In this document: positions 32,991-41,750 of the stretch, in pieces
Layout of the letters: each line of letters starts with the position of its first letter
Position numbering within the stretch: the stretch's first letter is position 1
Origin: JASGCK01 sp031538565
GTDB taxonomy: Bacteria; Pseudomonadota; Gammaproteobacteria; Burkholderiales; Burkholderiaceae_C
Assembly (NCBI GenBank): GCA_031538565.1
Contig: JAVKLS010000041.1
Span: forward strand, 1 to 64,000
Direction: 5' to 3'
DNA length: 64,000 nucleotides
Notes under the pieces: model-generated
What the model was told of the DNA's origin: nothing
Databases searched by the model: none
Seen by the model: the letters and a program-made list of their open reading frames with translations, nothing else
Translations under genes and position numbers: made by a program

Positions 32991-35381
32991 ATGAAAATCG
33001 TTTGTATTGGCGGCGGGCCTGCTGGGCTGTATTTCGCACTGCTCATGAAGAAGCTAGGCGCGCACCACGAGATCAAAGTCGTGGAGCGTAACCAAGCCTA
33101 TGACACCTTTGGCTGGGGCGTGGTGTTCTCCGATGCCACCATGGACAACATGCGCTTGTGGGACAAAGAGACGGCCGATGAAATCCAGCAAGCCTTCAAT
33201 CACTGGGACGACATCGAGCTGCTGTTCAAAGGCGAGCGCATCCGCTCAGGCGGTCACGGCTTTGTGGGGATTGGGCGCAAGAAGTTGCTCAACATCATGC
33301 AAAAACGCTGCGAAGATTTAGGCGTGGAGTTGGTGTTTGAGCAGGATGTGAATTCAGACGATGACTTCCCCGATGCCGACTTGATCATTGCCTGCGACGG
33401 CATCAACTCCAAGGTGCGGACGCAACATGCGGATGTGTTCAAACCCGACCTTGTGGTGCGACCCAATCGCTACATCTGGCTGGGCACGCATCGCTTATAC
33501 GACGCCTTCACCTTCGATTTCAGAAAGACGGAGCACGGCTGGTTCCAAGCCCACATCTATAAGTTCGACGACACCACCACGACCTTCATCGTCGAGTGCC
33601 CCGAGCACGTGTGGTTGTCCCATGGTCTGGACAAGGCCGATCAGGCGCAGTCGATTGAGTTTTGCGAAAAACTATTTGCGGACAACCTGCAAGGCCACAA
33701 GCTCATGACCAATGCGCGTCATCTGCGCGGTTCGGCATGGCTGAACTTTCAGCGCGTGGTGTGCGATCAATGGTGGATGAAGAACCGCCATGGCAGCCAT
33801 GTGGTGTTGATGGGAGACGCGGTTCACACGGCGCACTTTGCGATTGGTTCTGGCACCAAGCTGGCGTTTGAGGACGCGATCGAGTTGGCACGCCAGTTCC
33901 ATGAGTTGGGTGATGAGGCGGCGCAGCTAGGGCCTGTGTTGCAGCGCTACCAACAGGAGCGTCGCATCGAAACCCTGCGGCTGCAAAACGCCGCTTGGAA
34001 TGCGATGGAGTGGTTTGAAGTGTGTGGCGAGCGTTATTGCGACCAGCTAGAGCCTGAGCAATTCATGTATTCCATGCTCACGCGAAGCCAGCGCATCAGC
34101 CACGAAAACCTGCGTTTACGCGACGGGCAGTGGCTGGCCAACTACGAACGTTGGTTCAGCCGCCGTCATGGCGTGAAGGACGATCTGAGTGCGGTGGCGA
34201 CACCACCTATGTTCACGCCTTACACCGTGCGCTCCGTCACCCTGAAAAACCGTGTGGTGGTGTCGCCCATGGCGCAATACGCGGCGAATCAAGGCCTCGC
34301 GGGTGACTATCACCTCGTGCATTTGGGAGCCAGAGCGATGGGCGGGGCGGGGCTGGTGTTTGCGGAGATGACGTGTGTCAGTCCTGACGCACGCATCACC
34401 CCAGGTTGCCCTGGCATTTGGAACGATGCGCAAACGCAAGGCTGGCGGCGCATCACGGATTGGATTCACGCATATTCAGACGCCAAGGTGGCGGTGCAGA
34501 TTGGCCATGCTGGTGCCAAGGGGGCGACGCGCCGTGCTTGGGATGGCATTGACAAGCCCTTGGACGCGCACGGTGCAGAGCCCGCGTGGCCGTTGATCTC
34601 GGCGTCGCCTCAGCAATACTTAGAAGGGGAGAGTGCTTGGTCGCGTGCCATGACGACAGAGGACATGGAACGTGTGAAGGCGGACTTCGCGCTGGCGGCC
34701 AAGCGTGCGGCCTTGGCGGGCTTTGATTGGCTAGAGCTGCATTGTGCGCATGGCTACTTGCTGTCTTCGTTCATCTCGCCGCTGACTAATCAGCGACAGG
34801 ACGCCTACGGTGGTGATTTGGCGCATCGCTTACGTTACCCGCTGGAGGTTTTCCGAGCGGTGCGTGAGGTGTGGCTCGCGCATCTGCCCATGTCTGTGCG
34901 TATCTCGGCGCACGACTGGGTGGAAGGCGGCATCACCCCTGCCGATGCGGTGGAGATCGCACGTGCTTTCAAAGAGGCGGGGGCTGACATGATCGATTGT
35001 TCGTCAGGCCAAGTCAGCAAGAAGGAGGCGCCTGTCTACGGACGCATGTTCCAAACCCCCTTTGCCGACCGTGTGCGACAAGAGGCTGGTGTGCCGACCA
35101 TCGCGGTGGGCGCTATTTTTGAAGCGGACCATGTCAACAGCATCATTGCGGCAGGCCGTGCTGATCTGTGCGCGATAGCCCGTCCGCATCTGGCCAACCC
35201 TGCTTGGACACTCACTGAGGCCGCCAAAATTGGCTATCCCAATGTCAGTTGGCCGCCGTACTACCGTTCTGGTAAATCGCAGATGGAGGCTAACTTTTCT
35301 CGCGACAAAGTTCAGCAACAGATGCAAATTGAACAAGCCCGCCAAGCTGGTTTGCGTGAAGCGAGTTTGAACCGTGGCTGA
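32991..35381 (+). CDS. Aminobenzoyl-CoA / salicylyl-CoA flavin monooxygenase-reductase
   Basis: A 796-aa fusion of two flavoproteins. Residues about 1-390 form an FAD-dependent aromatic hydroxylase (CIGGGPAGLYFALLMK, then GDAVHTAHFAIGSGTKLA). Residues about 400-770 form an Old Yellow Enzyme-type FMN barrel (SPMAQYAANQG, DWLELHCAHGYLLSSF). This architecture is known from 2-aminobenzoyl-CoA monooxygenase/reductase, which hydroxylates and dearomatises anthraniloyl-CoA, and from salicylyl-CoA 5-hydroxylase. The neighbours cannot fully separate the two, but the SDR, Rid protein and acyl-CoA dehydrogenase favour a ring-reduction route. No CoA ligase is present. AAGGAG lies 4 nt upstream. Confidence 0.9.
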   Translation: MKIVCIGGGPAGLYFALLMKKLGAHHEIKVVERNQAYDTFGWGVVFSDATMDNMRLWDKETADEIQQAFNHWDDIELLFKGERIRSGGHGFVGIGRKKLLNIMQKRCEDLGVELVFEQDVNSDDDFPDADLIIACDGINSKVRTQHADVFKPDLVVRPNRYIWLGTHRLYDAFTFDFRKTEHGWFQAHIYKFDDTTTTFIVECPEHVWLSHGLDKADQAQSIEFCEKLFADNLQGHKLMTNARHLRGSAWLNFQRVVCDQWWMKNRHGSHVVLMGDAVHTAHFAIGSGTKLAFEDAIELARQFHELGDEAAQLGPVLQRYQQERRIETLRLQNAAWNAMEWFEVCGERYCDQLEPEQFMYSMLTRSQRISHENLRLRDGQWLANYERWFSRRHGVKDDLSAVATPPMFTPYTVRSVTLKNRVVVSPMAQYAANQGLAGDYHLVHLGARAMGGAGLVFAEMTCVSPDARITPGCPGIWNDAQTQGWRRITDWIHAYSDAKVAVQIGHAGAKGATRRAWDGIDKPLDAHGAEPAWPLISASPQQYLEGESAWSRAMTTEDMERVKADFALAAKRAALAGFDWLELHCAHGYLLSSFISPLTNQRQDAYGGDLAHRLRYPLEVFRAVREVWLAHLPMSVRISAHDWVEGGITPADAVEIARAFKEAGADMIDCSSGQVSKKEAPVYGRMFQTPFADRVRQEAGVPTIAVGAIFEADHVNSIIAAGRADLCAIARPHLANPAWTLTEAAKIGYPNVSWPPYYRSGKSQMEANFSRDKVQQQMQIEQARQAGLREASLNRG

Positions 35382-36183
35382 AGCACACATCATCCCATCG
35401 ACCCGTCACGCCCTCATCACAGGGGCAGGCAGTGGTATCGGCGCGGCCATCGCACAGACGCTGGCGCAAAACGGTTGTCGCTTGACGCTGTGTGGGCGCT
35501 CGCAGGAACGCCTCGACAAACAAGCCCAGTTGCTGCGTGCCTTGGTTCCCGATGCCGCCATACATACCGTCGCTGTGGACGTGGGTGACGAAGGCTCGGT
35601 CGCCGAGGCGATTGAGCAGGCACATCAGCAGTTCGGTCCCGTGAATATTCTTGTGAACAATGCGGGACAAGCGCAAAGCCAGTCTTTCTTGCGCACAGAT
35701 GCTGCGTTGTGGCAACAAATGCTGCAAGTCAATTTAACGGGCACGTACCACATGATGCATGCCGTGCTGCCACAAATGCTGGCGGCGGCGGCCAGCGGCA
35801 CACCGGGACGCATCATCAACATTGCCAGCACCGCAGGTTTGATGGGCTATGCCTATGTGAGCGCCTATGTCGCTGCCAAACATGGTGTGGTGGGTTTGAC
35901 CAAAGCCTTGGCGCTCGAGTTGGCGAACAAAAGCATCACCGTCAACGCCCTGTGCCCTGGGTACACCGAAACCGACATCGTGCAAGAGGCTGTGCGCAAC
36001 ATTGTGGCCAAGACGGGGCAAACCGAAGCGCAAGCACGCACGGCCTTGACCGCCCGCAATCCGCAGCAGCGGTTTGTGCAACCCGACGAGGTGGCGCAAA
36101 GCGTGTGGTGGTTGTGTGCGCCAGGCAGCGGCGCGATCAACGGTCAAGCGATTGCCATTGACGGCGGGGAGCAAGCGGGATGA
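35374..36183 (+). CDS. SDR dehydrogenase of the aryl-CoA operon
   Basis: A 269-aa classical SDR: TGAGSGIGAA, NNAG (VNNAGQAQS), catalytic Ser in NIASTAG, YVAAK and the NALCPGYTETD segment. It resembles 3-hydroxyacyl-CoA or 3-oxoacyl reductases and most likely oxidises a hydroxyl group on the intermediate made by the upstream monooxygenase. It starts at a GTG that overlaps the preceding gene by 8 nt, and overlaps the MarR gene by 4 nt. Confidence 0.9.
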   Translation: MAEAHIIPSTRHALITGAGSGIGAAIAQTLAQNGCRLTLCGRSQERLDKQAQLLRALVPDAAIHTVAVDVGDEGSVAEAIEQAHQQFGPVNILVNNAGQAQSQSFLRTDAALWQQMLQVNLTGTYHMMHAVLPQMLAAAASGTPGRIINIASTAGLMGYAYVSAYVAAKHGVVGLTKALALELANKSITVNALCPGYTETDIVQEAVRNIVAKTGQTEAQARTALTARNPQQRFVQPDEVAQSVWWLCAPGSGAINGQAIAIDGGEQAG

Positions 36184-36680
36184 GTGCGCTGCCACCCACC
36201 GACATGGAAGTGCGCGCGCACGAAGACCATCACGCGTCATTGCGTTTGTGGCTGCGTTTGCTGTCAACCACCACGCACATTGAAGACACGATTCGCCAAA
36301 GACTGCGCGAGCAGTTTGACATCACCTTGCCGCGCTTTGACCTGATGGCCCAGCTGGAGCGCGAACCGCAAGGCCTGACGATGGGCGAGATCTCCCGCCG
36401 CATGATGGTCACGGGCGGCAATGTCACGGCGATTGTCGATCAGCTCGAAAAAGAGCAATTGGTCGTGCGCCAGGCCTTGCCGGGAGACCGCCGCATCTAC
36501 AGCATCCGCCTCACACCAGGCGGGCAAAAAACTTTTGCCGCGATGGCCAAAGCCCACGAAGCATGGGTGGTGGAGTTGCTTGCCGCATTGAACGAGCGCG
36601 AGCAAAGCCAGTTATACAAATTGCTGGGAGTGGTGAAGCTAAAACGCACAGCACAGCTGCAACTTGAAAGGAAAATATAG
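36180..36680 (+). CDS. MarR-family transcriptional regulator
   Basis: A 166-aa winged-helix regulator. The core LTMGEISRRMMVTGGNVTAI is the DNA-recognition part and DRRIYSIRLTPGGQ is the wing. MarR proteins in aromatic-CoA operons usually repress until the aryl-CoA binds. The likely target is the palindrome cluster at 32941-32980. It overlaps the SDR by 4 nt and is followed by the Rid gene after 2 nt. Confidence 0.93.
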   Translation: MSALPPTDMEVRAHEDHHASLRLWLRLLSTTTHIEDTIRQRLREQFDITLPRFDLMAQLEREPQGLTMGEISRRMMVTGGNVTAIVDQLEKEQLVVRQALPGDRRIYSIRLTPGGQKTFAAMAKAHEAWVVELLAALNEREQSQLYKLLGVVKLKRTAQLQLERKI

Positions 36681-36682
36681 CC

Positions 36683-37075
36683 ATGTTCAACACCCTGCAA
36701 CCAGAAGGCTGGCTTCCAGCCAAAGGCTACGCTAATGGCATTGAGGCGCATGGTCGCCTTGTGTTTGTGGCTGGCATGATTGGCTGGAATGGTCAGTGCC
36801 AATTTGAAACTGATGACTTTGTCGCCCAGTGCAAACAAGCCCTGCAAAACATCGTCGCCACCCTCGCGTGTGCGGGCGCGAAACCCGAGCACATGGCACG
36901 CATGACGTGGTACATTAAAGATAAAAAAGAGTACCTCAAACGTGCTCGTGAACTAGGCAAGGTTTACCAAGAAGTCATGGGCAAAAATTACCCCGTCATG
37001 ACCCTCGTGCAAGTCGCCGATCTACTGGAAGACCTCGCCCACGTGGAGATTGAAGTAACTGCCGTGGTGAGCTGA
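36683..37075 (+). CDS. Rid (YjgF/YER057c) family protein lacking the catalytic Arg
   Basis: A 130-aa trimeric Rid fold. RidA enzymes hydrolyse enamines and imines using an Arg in the motif PARS; here the motif is YPVMTLVQVADL, so Met106 stands in its place. Hence canonical imine deaminase activity is doubtful, and it belongs to a diverged Rid subgroup. Rid proteins of such subgroups occur in aromatic degradation clusters. In this operon it could act on the amino-cyclohexene intermediate of the aminobenzoyl-CoA route; this is inference. Confidence 0.88.
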   Translation: MFNTLQPEGWLPAKGYANGIEAHGRLVFVAGMIGWNGQCQFETDDFVAQCKQALQNIVATLACAGAKPEHMARMTWYIKDKKEYLKRARELGKVYQEVMGKNYPVMTLVQVADLLEDLAHVEIEVTAVVS

Positions 37076-37111
37076 GCAGCACAAAACATCGTTAATTTTC
37101 AGGAGATCCTT

Positions 37112-38299
37112 ATGTCTACATCATCGACCAAATTTCACTGGGACGACCCCTTCATGCTCGATCTGCAATTAACAGATGACGAGCGCCAAGTCAAAGAAGC
37201 TGCGGCCGCTTATTGCCAAGAGCGCTTGGCTCCGCGTGTGCTGGATGCCTTTCGCCACGAAACAACCGACGCGTCAATCTTTCGCGAAATGGGTGCGCTC
37301 GGGTTGTTGGGTTCCACCATCCCCGAAGTCTACGGCGGCGCAGGTTTGAACTATGTTTGCTACGGCCTCGTGGCACGCGAGGTCGAGCGCGTGGACTCGG
37401 GCTACCGCTCCATGATGAGCGTGCAATCGTCCTTGGTGATGGTGCCTATCTACGAATTTGGCTCGGAGGCACAAAAACAAAAATACTTGCCCAAGCTCGT
37501 CACGGGCGAGTGGATTGGCTGCTTTGGTTTGACCGAGCCCAATCACGGCTCAGACCCTGGCAGCATGATCACCCGCGCCAAAAAAGTGGCTGGCGGTTAT
37601 TCCTTGTCGGGTTCCAAAATGTGGATCACCAACAGTCCCATCGCCGATGTGTTTGTGGTCTGGGCTAAAGACGACGCAGGCGCGATTCGCGGCTTTATTT
37701 TGGAAAAAGGCTGGAAGGGCCTGAGCGCCCCAGCTGTGCACGGCAAGGTGGGCTTGCGCGCATCCATCACTGGAGAAATCGTGATGGATGAAGTGTTTGT
37801 GCCCGAAGAAAATTCCTTCCCCGAGGTGCGCGGTCTCAAAGGTCCGTTTACGTGTTTGAACAGCGCGCGCTACGGCATTGCGTGGGGAGCTTTGGGCGCA
37901 GCAGAAGACTGCTACCACCGCGCCCGCCAATACGTGCTGGATCGCCAGCAGTTTGGTCGCCCACTTGCGGCGAATCAGCTGATACAAAAGAAGCTCGCCG
38001 ACATGGTGACCGAGATTTCTTTGGGCTTGCAAGGCTGCTTGCGCCTTGGTCGCATGAAAGACGAAGGCATTGCATCGGTGGAGCTCACCTCTATCCTCAA
38101 GCGCAACAGCTGCGGCAAGTCACTCGACATTGCACGCGTGGCACGCGACATGATGGGCGGCAATGGCATTTCAGATGAGTTTGGTGTGGCGCGTCATTTG
38201 GTGAACCTAGAGGTGGTCAACACCTACGAGGGCACGCACGATGTGCACGCGCTCATCTTGGGTCGCGCCATTACGGGCATTGCTGCTTTTAGCAACTAA
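37112..38299 (+). CDS. gcdH: Glutaryl-CoA dehydrogenase
   Basis: A 395-aa flavoprotein that oxidises and decarboxylates glutaryl-CoA to crotonyl-CoA. DSGYRSMMSVQSSLVM contains the substrate-binding Arg, CFGLTEPNHGSDPGSM and WITNSPIADVFVVWA match GcdH, and the base Glu lies in NTYEGTHDVHALILGRAITG. AGGAG lies 7 nt upstream. It is the last gene of the aryl-CoA operon, 36 nt after the Rid gene. It may equally serve lysine or tryptophan degradation. Confidence 0.93.
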   Translation: MSTSSTKFHWDDPFMLDLQLTDDERQVKEAAAAYCQERLAPRVLDAFRHETTDASIFREMGALGLLGSTIPEVYGGAGLNYVCYGLVAREVERVDSGYRSMMSVQSSLVMVPIYEFGSEAQKQKYLPKLVTGEWIGCFGLTEPNHGSDPGSMITRAKKVAGGYSLSGSKMWITNSPIADVFVVWAKDDAGAIRGFILEKGWKGLSAPAVHGKVGLRASITGEIVMDEVFVPEENSFPEVRGLKGPFTCLNSARYGIAWGALGAAEDCYHRARQYVLDRQQFGRPLAANQLIQKKLADMVTEISLGLQGCLRLGRMKDEGIASVELTSILKRNSCGKSLDIARVARDMMGGNGISDEFGVARHLVNLEVVNTYEGTHDVHALILGRAITGIAAFSN

Positions 38300-38430
38300 A
38301 AATAAGAGTACCTCTTTTGCAGGTTTAAGTGTTCGTCTTTAGCTTCAAAAGAGCATCATTGAGTTCGGCGGCATTTTGATAGGGCAACAGATTTTCTGTA
38401 AATCGAGATAAGCAAATTTACAATCCGAGT

Positions 38431-39777
38431 ATGCACATACACATTCTTGGAGTTTGCGGCACTTTTATGGGCGGGCTTGCCGCCCTCGCCCGCGCAGCAG
38501 GGCACACCGTTACGGGTTGCGATGCGGGTGTTTATCCGCCCATGAGCGATCAATTGCGCGCGCTTGGCATTGAGCTTATCGAAGGCTACGATGCCGCGCA
38601 GCTTGAACTCAGTCCCGATGTGTGGGTCGTGGGCAATGTGGTATCTCGCGCAAGGCAGGCGGATGGCTCGCCGCGCTATCCGTTGATGGAGGCCATACTG
38701 GATAAGGGCGAGCGCTACATCAGCGGACCGCAGTGGCTATCAGAAAACATTTTGCAGGGCAAGCATGTGTTGGCGGTGGCGGGCACACATGGCAAAACGA
38801 CAACAAGTGCGATGTTGGCCTGGATTTTGGAATGCGCGGGGCGCAATCCATCGTTTCTCATCGGGGGTGTGCCGCTGAACTTTGGTGTTTCAGCGCGGCT
38901 GACTGATTCACCTTATTTTGTAATTGAAGCAGACGAATACGACACGGCTTTTTTTGATAAGCGCAGCAAGTTTGTCCATTACCGTCCGCGTACCGCTGTG
39001 CTGAATAATTTGGAGTTTGATCACGCCGATATCTTTCCCGACCTTGCCAGTATCGAACGCCAATTCCACCACTTAGTTCGCACCGTGCCAAGCACGGGTC
39101 GGGTCATCGTGAGCGGCGACGATCCTGCACTGGCTCGTGTGCTCGCTGAGGGCTGTTTCAGCGAAGTCGTGCGGTTTTCTGCTGCGGATGCACGGGCAGA
39201 AAAAATCAGATGGAATTTATCGGGACAGCACAATCGCATGAATGCGCTGGCCGCCATCGCCGCTGCCGAGCACGCGGGGGTTTTGCAAGAGGATGCACTC
39301 GCCGCATTGGCGACGTTTAAAAACGTTAAACGGCGCATGGAGGTGAAGGGCATTGTGCAAAAGAAAACGGGCAACATCACCGTGATTGATGACTTCGCGC
39401 ATCATCCTACGGCCATCGCGACCACGATCGACGGCTTGCGCCGCCAATTAAACGCACAAGGCCGGGCGCGCGCCCGCATTCTGGCTGTGTTCGAGCCGCG
39501 CAGCAACACCATGAAGCTAGGCGCTATGAAGGCGCAATTGCCAGAGTCGCTCAAAGAGGCCGACTTGGCTTTTTGCCACAGCGGTGGATTGGACTGGAAT
39601 GCGGCAGATGCGCTGTCTAGCATGGGCTCGCGGGCTCTTGTGGCAAACACGATCGACGAACTGGTGCGCCTTGTGAGCGTCCATGCACAAGCAGACGATT
39701 ACATTTTGTGCATGAGCAATGGTGGATTTGGCGGCATCCATCAAAAGTTGCTAGATGCGCTCAAGGCTGCGGCTTGA
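38431..39777 (+). CDS. mpl: UDP-MurNAc:L-Ala-gamma-D-Glu-meso-DAP ligase (Mpl)
   Basis: A 448-aa Mur ligase that attaches the recycled murein tripeptide to UDP-MurNAc. The N-terminus MHIHILGVCGTFMGGLAALA differs from MurC and is the Mpl form. The P-loop is GTHGKTTTSAMLAW, followed by EADEYDTAFFDKRSKF and the C-terminal DDFAHHPTAI. It is a single gene facing the convergent aroG. Confidence 0.95.
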   Translation: MHIHILGVCGTFMGGLAALARAAGHTVTGCDAGVYPPMSDQLRALGIELIEGYDAAQLELSPDVWVVGNVVSRARQADGSPRYPLMEAILDKGERYISGPQWLSENILQGKHVLAVAGTHGKTTTSAMLAWILECAGRNPSFLIGGVPLNFGVSARLTDSPYFVIEADEYDTAFFDKRSKFVHYRPRTAVLNNLEFDHADIFPDLASIERQFHHLVRTVPSTGRVIVSGDDPALARVLAEGCFSEVVRFSAADARAEKIRWNLSGQHNRMNALAAIAAAEHAGVLQEDALAALATFKNVKRRMEVKGIVQKKTGNITVIDDFAHHPTAIATTIDGLRRQLNAQGRARARILAVFEPRSNTMKLGAMKAQLPESLKEADLAFCHSGGLDWNAADALSSMGSRALVANTIDELVRLVSVHAQADDYILCMSNGGFGGIHQKLLDALKAAA

Positions 39778-39785
39778 CGCGCTGT

Positions 39786-40904
39786 TTATCGGCCTCTGCG
39801 CGCCACCACCGCATTCGACAAAATCTGCAACGCTGCTACGCTGTCATTCCAGCCAAGGCAGGCGTCGGTAATGCTTTGTCCATAGGTGAGTTTGGTTGTG
39901 TCATCTTTGCCTGGCGTAAATTTTTGTGCGCCAGCAATTAAGTGGCTTTCAACCATCACGCCAAACACTTGTCGTGCACCACTTGCAATTTGTGCGGCAA
40001 TGTCTCGTGCCACGTCTAGTTGGCGTTCGTGCTGCTTGCTGCTATTGGCGTGACTGAAATCAACCATCAATTTTTTCGGTAGTTTGGCTTTAACAAGATC
40101 GACGCAAGCCGCGTCTATGCTGGCTTTGTCGTAGTTGGGCGTTTTTCCGCCACGCAAAATAACGTGGCAATCGGGGTTTCCGTTGGTTTGCACAATTGCG
40201 ACTTGCCCATTTTTGTGAATGGACAAAAAGTGATGCCCACCTGCCGCAGCTTGTATGGCATCGGTTGCAATTTTGATGTTGCCATCCGTGCCATTTTTAA
40301 AACCAATCGGAGCGGACAAGCCGCTGGCTAATTCGCGATGAACTTGCGACTCGGTGGTGCGCGCACCAATAGCGCCCCAGCTAATTAAGTCGCCAATGTA
40401 TTGCGGTGAAATCACGTCTAAAAACTCGCTGCCCGCTGGTAGTCCGAGGCGATTAATTTCGATGAGTAATTGGCGTGCCATGCGCAGCCCTTCGTCAATG
40501 CGGCAAGACTCATCAAGATAGGGGTCGTTAATTAAGCCCTTCCAACCCACGGTCGTGCGTGGCTTTTCAAAGTACACACGCATCACAATTTCTAGCGTAT
40601 CCGCAAATGCTGTGCGCTGCGCCATTAGCTTGCGCGCATAGTCCACGGCGGCGGCGGGGTCGTGAATCGAGCAAGGTCCCATCACGACCAGTAGGCGGTC
40701 ATCTTTGCCTTGCATGATGCTGCGAATGTTTTTGCGCGTTTGCGCAATGAGGGATTCAACGGGCGTGCTGCTAATTGGGAAGAAGCGAATCAAATGTTCA
40801 GGCGGAGGTAACACGGTAATGTCCTTAATGCGGGTGTCGTCGGTTTGGCTGGCGCGATCGGGTTGTGGACGATCCGTCATATACGGTGTGATGGAGGTGG
40901 TCAT
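39786..40904 (-). CDS. aroG: 3-deoxy-7-phosphoheptulonate (DAHP) synthase, class I
   Basis: It condenses PEP and erythrose-4-phosphate, the first step of the shikimate pathway. The 372-aa protein has MGPCSIHDP, VYFEKPRTTVGWKG, GARTTESQVHRELASG and the metal-binding MVDFSHANSSKQ. The start was set at the ATG with GAAGGA about 8 nt upstream rather than five codons earlier. A Phe/Tyr leader peptide and attenuator precede it, so expression should respond to Phe and Tyr charging. Whether the enzyme itself is Phe- or Tyr-inhibited cannot be read here. Confidence 0.95.
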   Translation of the reverse strand: MTTSITPYMTDRPQPDRASQTDDTRIKDITVLPPPEHLIRFFPISSTPVESLIAQTRKNIRSIMQGKDDRLLVVMGPCSIHDPAAAVDYARKLMAQRTAFADTLEIVMRVYFEKPRTTVGWKGLINDPYLDESCRIDEGLRMARQLLIEINRLGLPAGSEFLDVISPQYIGDLISWGAIGARTTESQVHRELASGLSAPIGFKNGTDGNIKIATDAIQAAAGGHHFLSIHKNGQVAIVQTNGNPDCHVILRGGKTPNYDKASIDAACVDLVKAKLPKKLMVDFSHANSSKQHERQLDVARDIAAQIASGARQVFGVMVESHLIAGAQKFTPGKDDTTKLTYGQSITDACLGWNDSVAALQILSNAVVARRGR

Positions 40905-40933
40905 ATGGCAATCCTTCAAAATAAAAAAGAAAT

Positions 40934-40968
40934 AAAAAAACCGCCTTGCTAAGCTAGCTTCGGCGGTT
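40934..40968 (-). terminator. Attenuator terminator hairpin upstream of aroG
   Basis: A 7-bp outer stem (AACCGCC/GGCGGTT) with an inner AAGCTAGCTT self-complementary part, followed by TTTTTTT. It sits 30 nt before the aroG ATG, so it must be bypassed for aroG expression. Confidence 0.85.
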
Positions 40969-40991
40969 GGTTAGGTGAGTGATTCGTTCGG

Positions 40992-41066
40992 CTACGCAAA
41001 AATCTCCAGACCGCCTAAGCGTTGGAAGAAGAACGTAAAGTAAAAGTAGTTACTGCGAGAGTTCAT
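40992..41066 (-). CDS. Phe/Tyr-rich leader peptide of aroG (24 aa)
   Basis: The ORF starts at ATG 41066 and ends at TAG 40992. It reads MNSRS then NYFYFTFFFQ and ends LGGLEIFA: five Phe and two Tyr within eight consecutive codons, and a sixth Phe near the end. This is the style of the E. coli pheA leader. No strong Shine-Dalgarno is visible. It begins 10 nt after the stop of the DUF799 gene, so the promoter may lie within that gene. Confidence 0.82.
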   Translation of the reverse strand: MNSRSNYFYFTFFFQRLGGLEIFA

Positions 41067-41076
41067 ACGTTGCCGA

Positions 41077-41745
41077 TTATGGCGCATCTTTGCCAAAGCT
41101 AGGTGAGCGCGGTCCGTATAAAAGTCCACCAGGGCGCACGCCTAGCAAACGTTGACTCGTGATGAAGGACAAATCGTGCCCTTTATCGCCAAAACTATTG
41201 ATCGCTTGTTTGACAATTCCTGAAATTAAAGCCCCAAGCAAGCCGCCAGTATTTTGATTATTGCCTTCGTCGCTAGAGGCGCTGGCAGCGCCGCTCCAAA
41301 TTGCGACCCCTGTTTTGAGATCAATCAATTTGGCGCTTGCTGTGACAATCACGGCGCTATTAAGAACCGTGTAGATAGCGCCATATTTTTCTATGGTGAT
41401 GTAGAGCGCAGCATCAGCACCAAAAATTTCCGCCACTTTTTTAATGGGTGCTTGCTGCATATCGGCTGGCTGCGTCAGTCCATTTTCTTTAAACATTTGA
41501 TCAACCAGCGCGACGGGAAAAACGTAGTAGCCATCTTCCGCTAGTGGATACGTTACGGTGGATAAAAAACCATACGTCGCTCGTACATCGGGAGAGTTGT
41601 TGAGCGGTGGCAATACCACAATTGATTTGGGCTGGTTTTGTTTAAACGCCGTGTAGTCGTAAGGGTTTTTGACGCTTGTGCTGGCACAGCCTGCTGCCAG
41701 TGCGATCAAGCAGGCGCAAAAAACAGCTTTGATAAATAAAGTCAT
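41077..41745 (-). CDS. DUF799 / GNA1162-family lipoprotein
   Basis: A 222-aa lipoprotein with a signal peptide ending in the lipobox LAAGC. The conserved SIVVLPPLNNSPDVRATYGF and ADAALYITIEKYG belong to the DUF799 (Neisseria GNA1162) family, which has a fold related to TolB-N and CsgG-like proteins. It is third in the CsgG-DUF4810-DUF799 trio, 5 nt after the DUF4810 gene. A role in outer-membrane export or stability is inferred only from the trio. Confidence 0.88.
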   Translation of the reverse strand: MTLFIKAVFCACLIALAAGCASTSVKNPYDYTAFKQNQPKSIVVLPPLNNSPDVRATYGFLSTVTYPLAEDGYYVFPVALVDQMFKENGLTQPADMQQAPIKKVAEIFGADAALYITIEKYGAIYTVLNSAVIVTASAKLIDLKTGVAIWSGAASASSDEGNNQNTGGLLGALISGIVKQAINSFGDKGHDLSFITSQRLLGVRPGGLLYGPRSPSFGKDAP

Positions 41746-41750
41746 TGGTT

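Larger units (their letters stand above)
40932..41066 (-). promoter_or_regulatory. Phe/Tyr transcription attenuator of aroG
   Basis: The minus-strand leader holds a 24-codon Phe/Tyr-rich ORF. The segment at 41020-41010 (GCTTAGGCGGT, inside that ORF) can pair, with one mismatch, with ACCGCCGAAGC, the 5' arm of the terminator, giving an antiterminator. The terminator pairs AACCGCC (40968-40962) with GGCGGTT (40945-40939) and runs into seven T. The two structures exclude each other, which is the classic attenuation layout: a ribosome stalled at Phe/Tyr codons frees the antiterminator. Confidence 0.85.
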
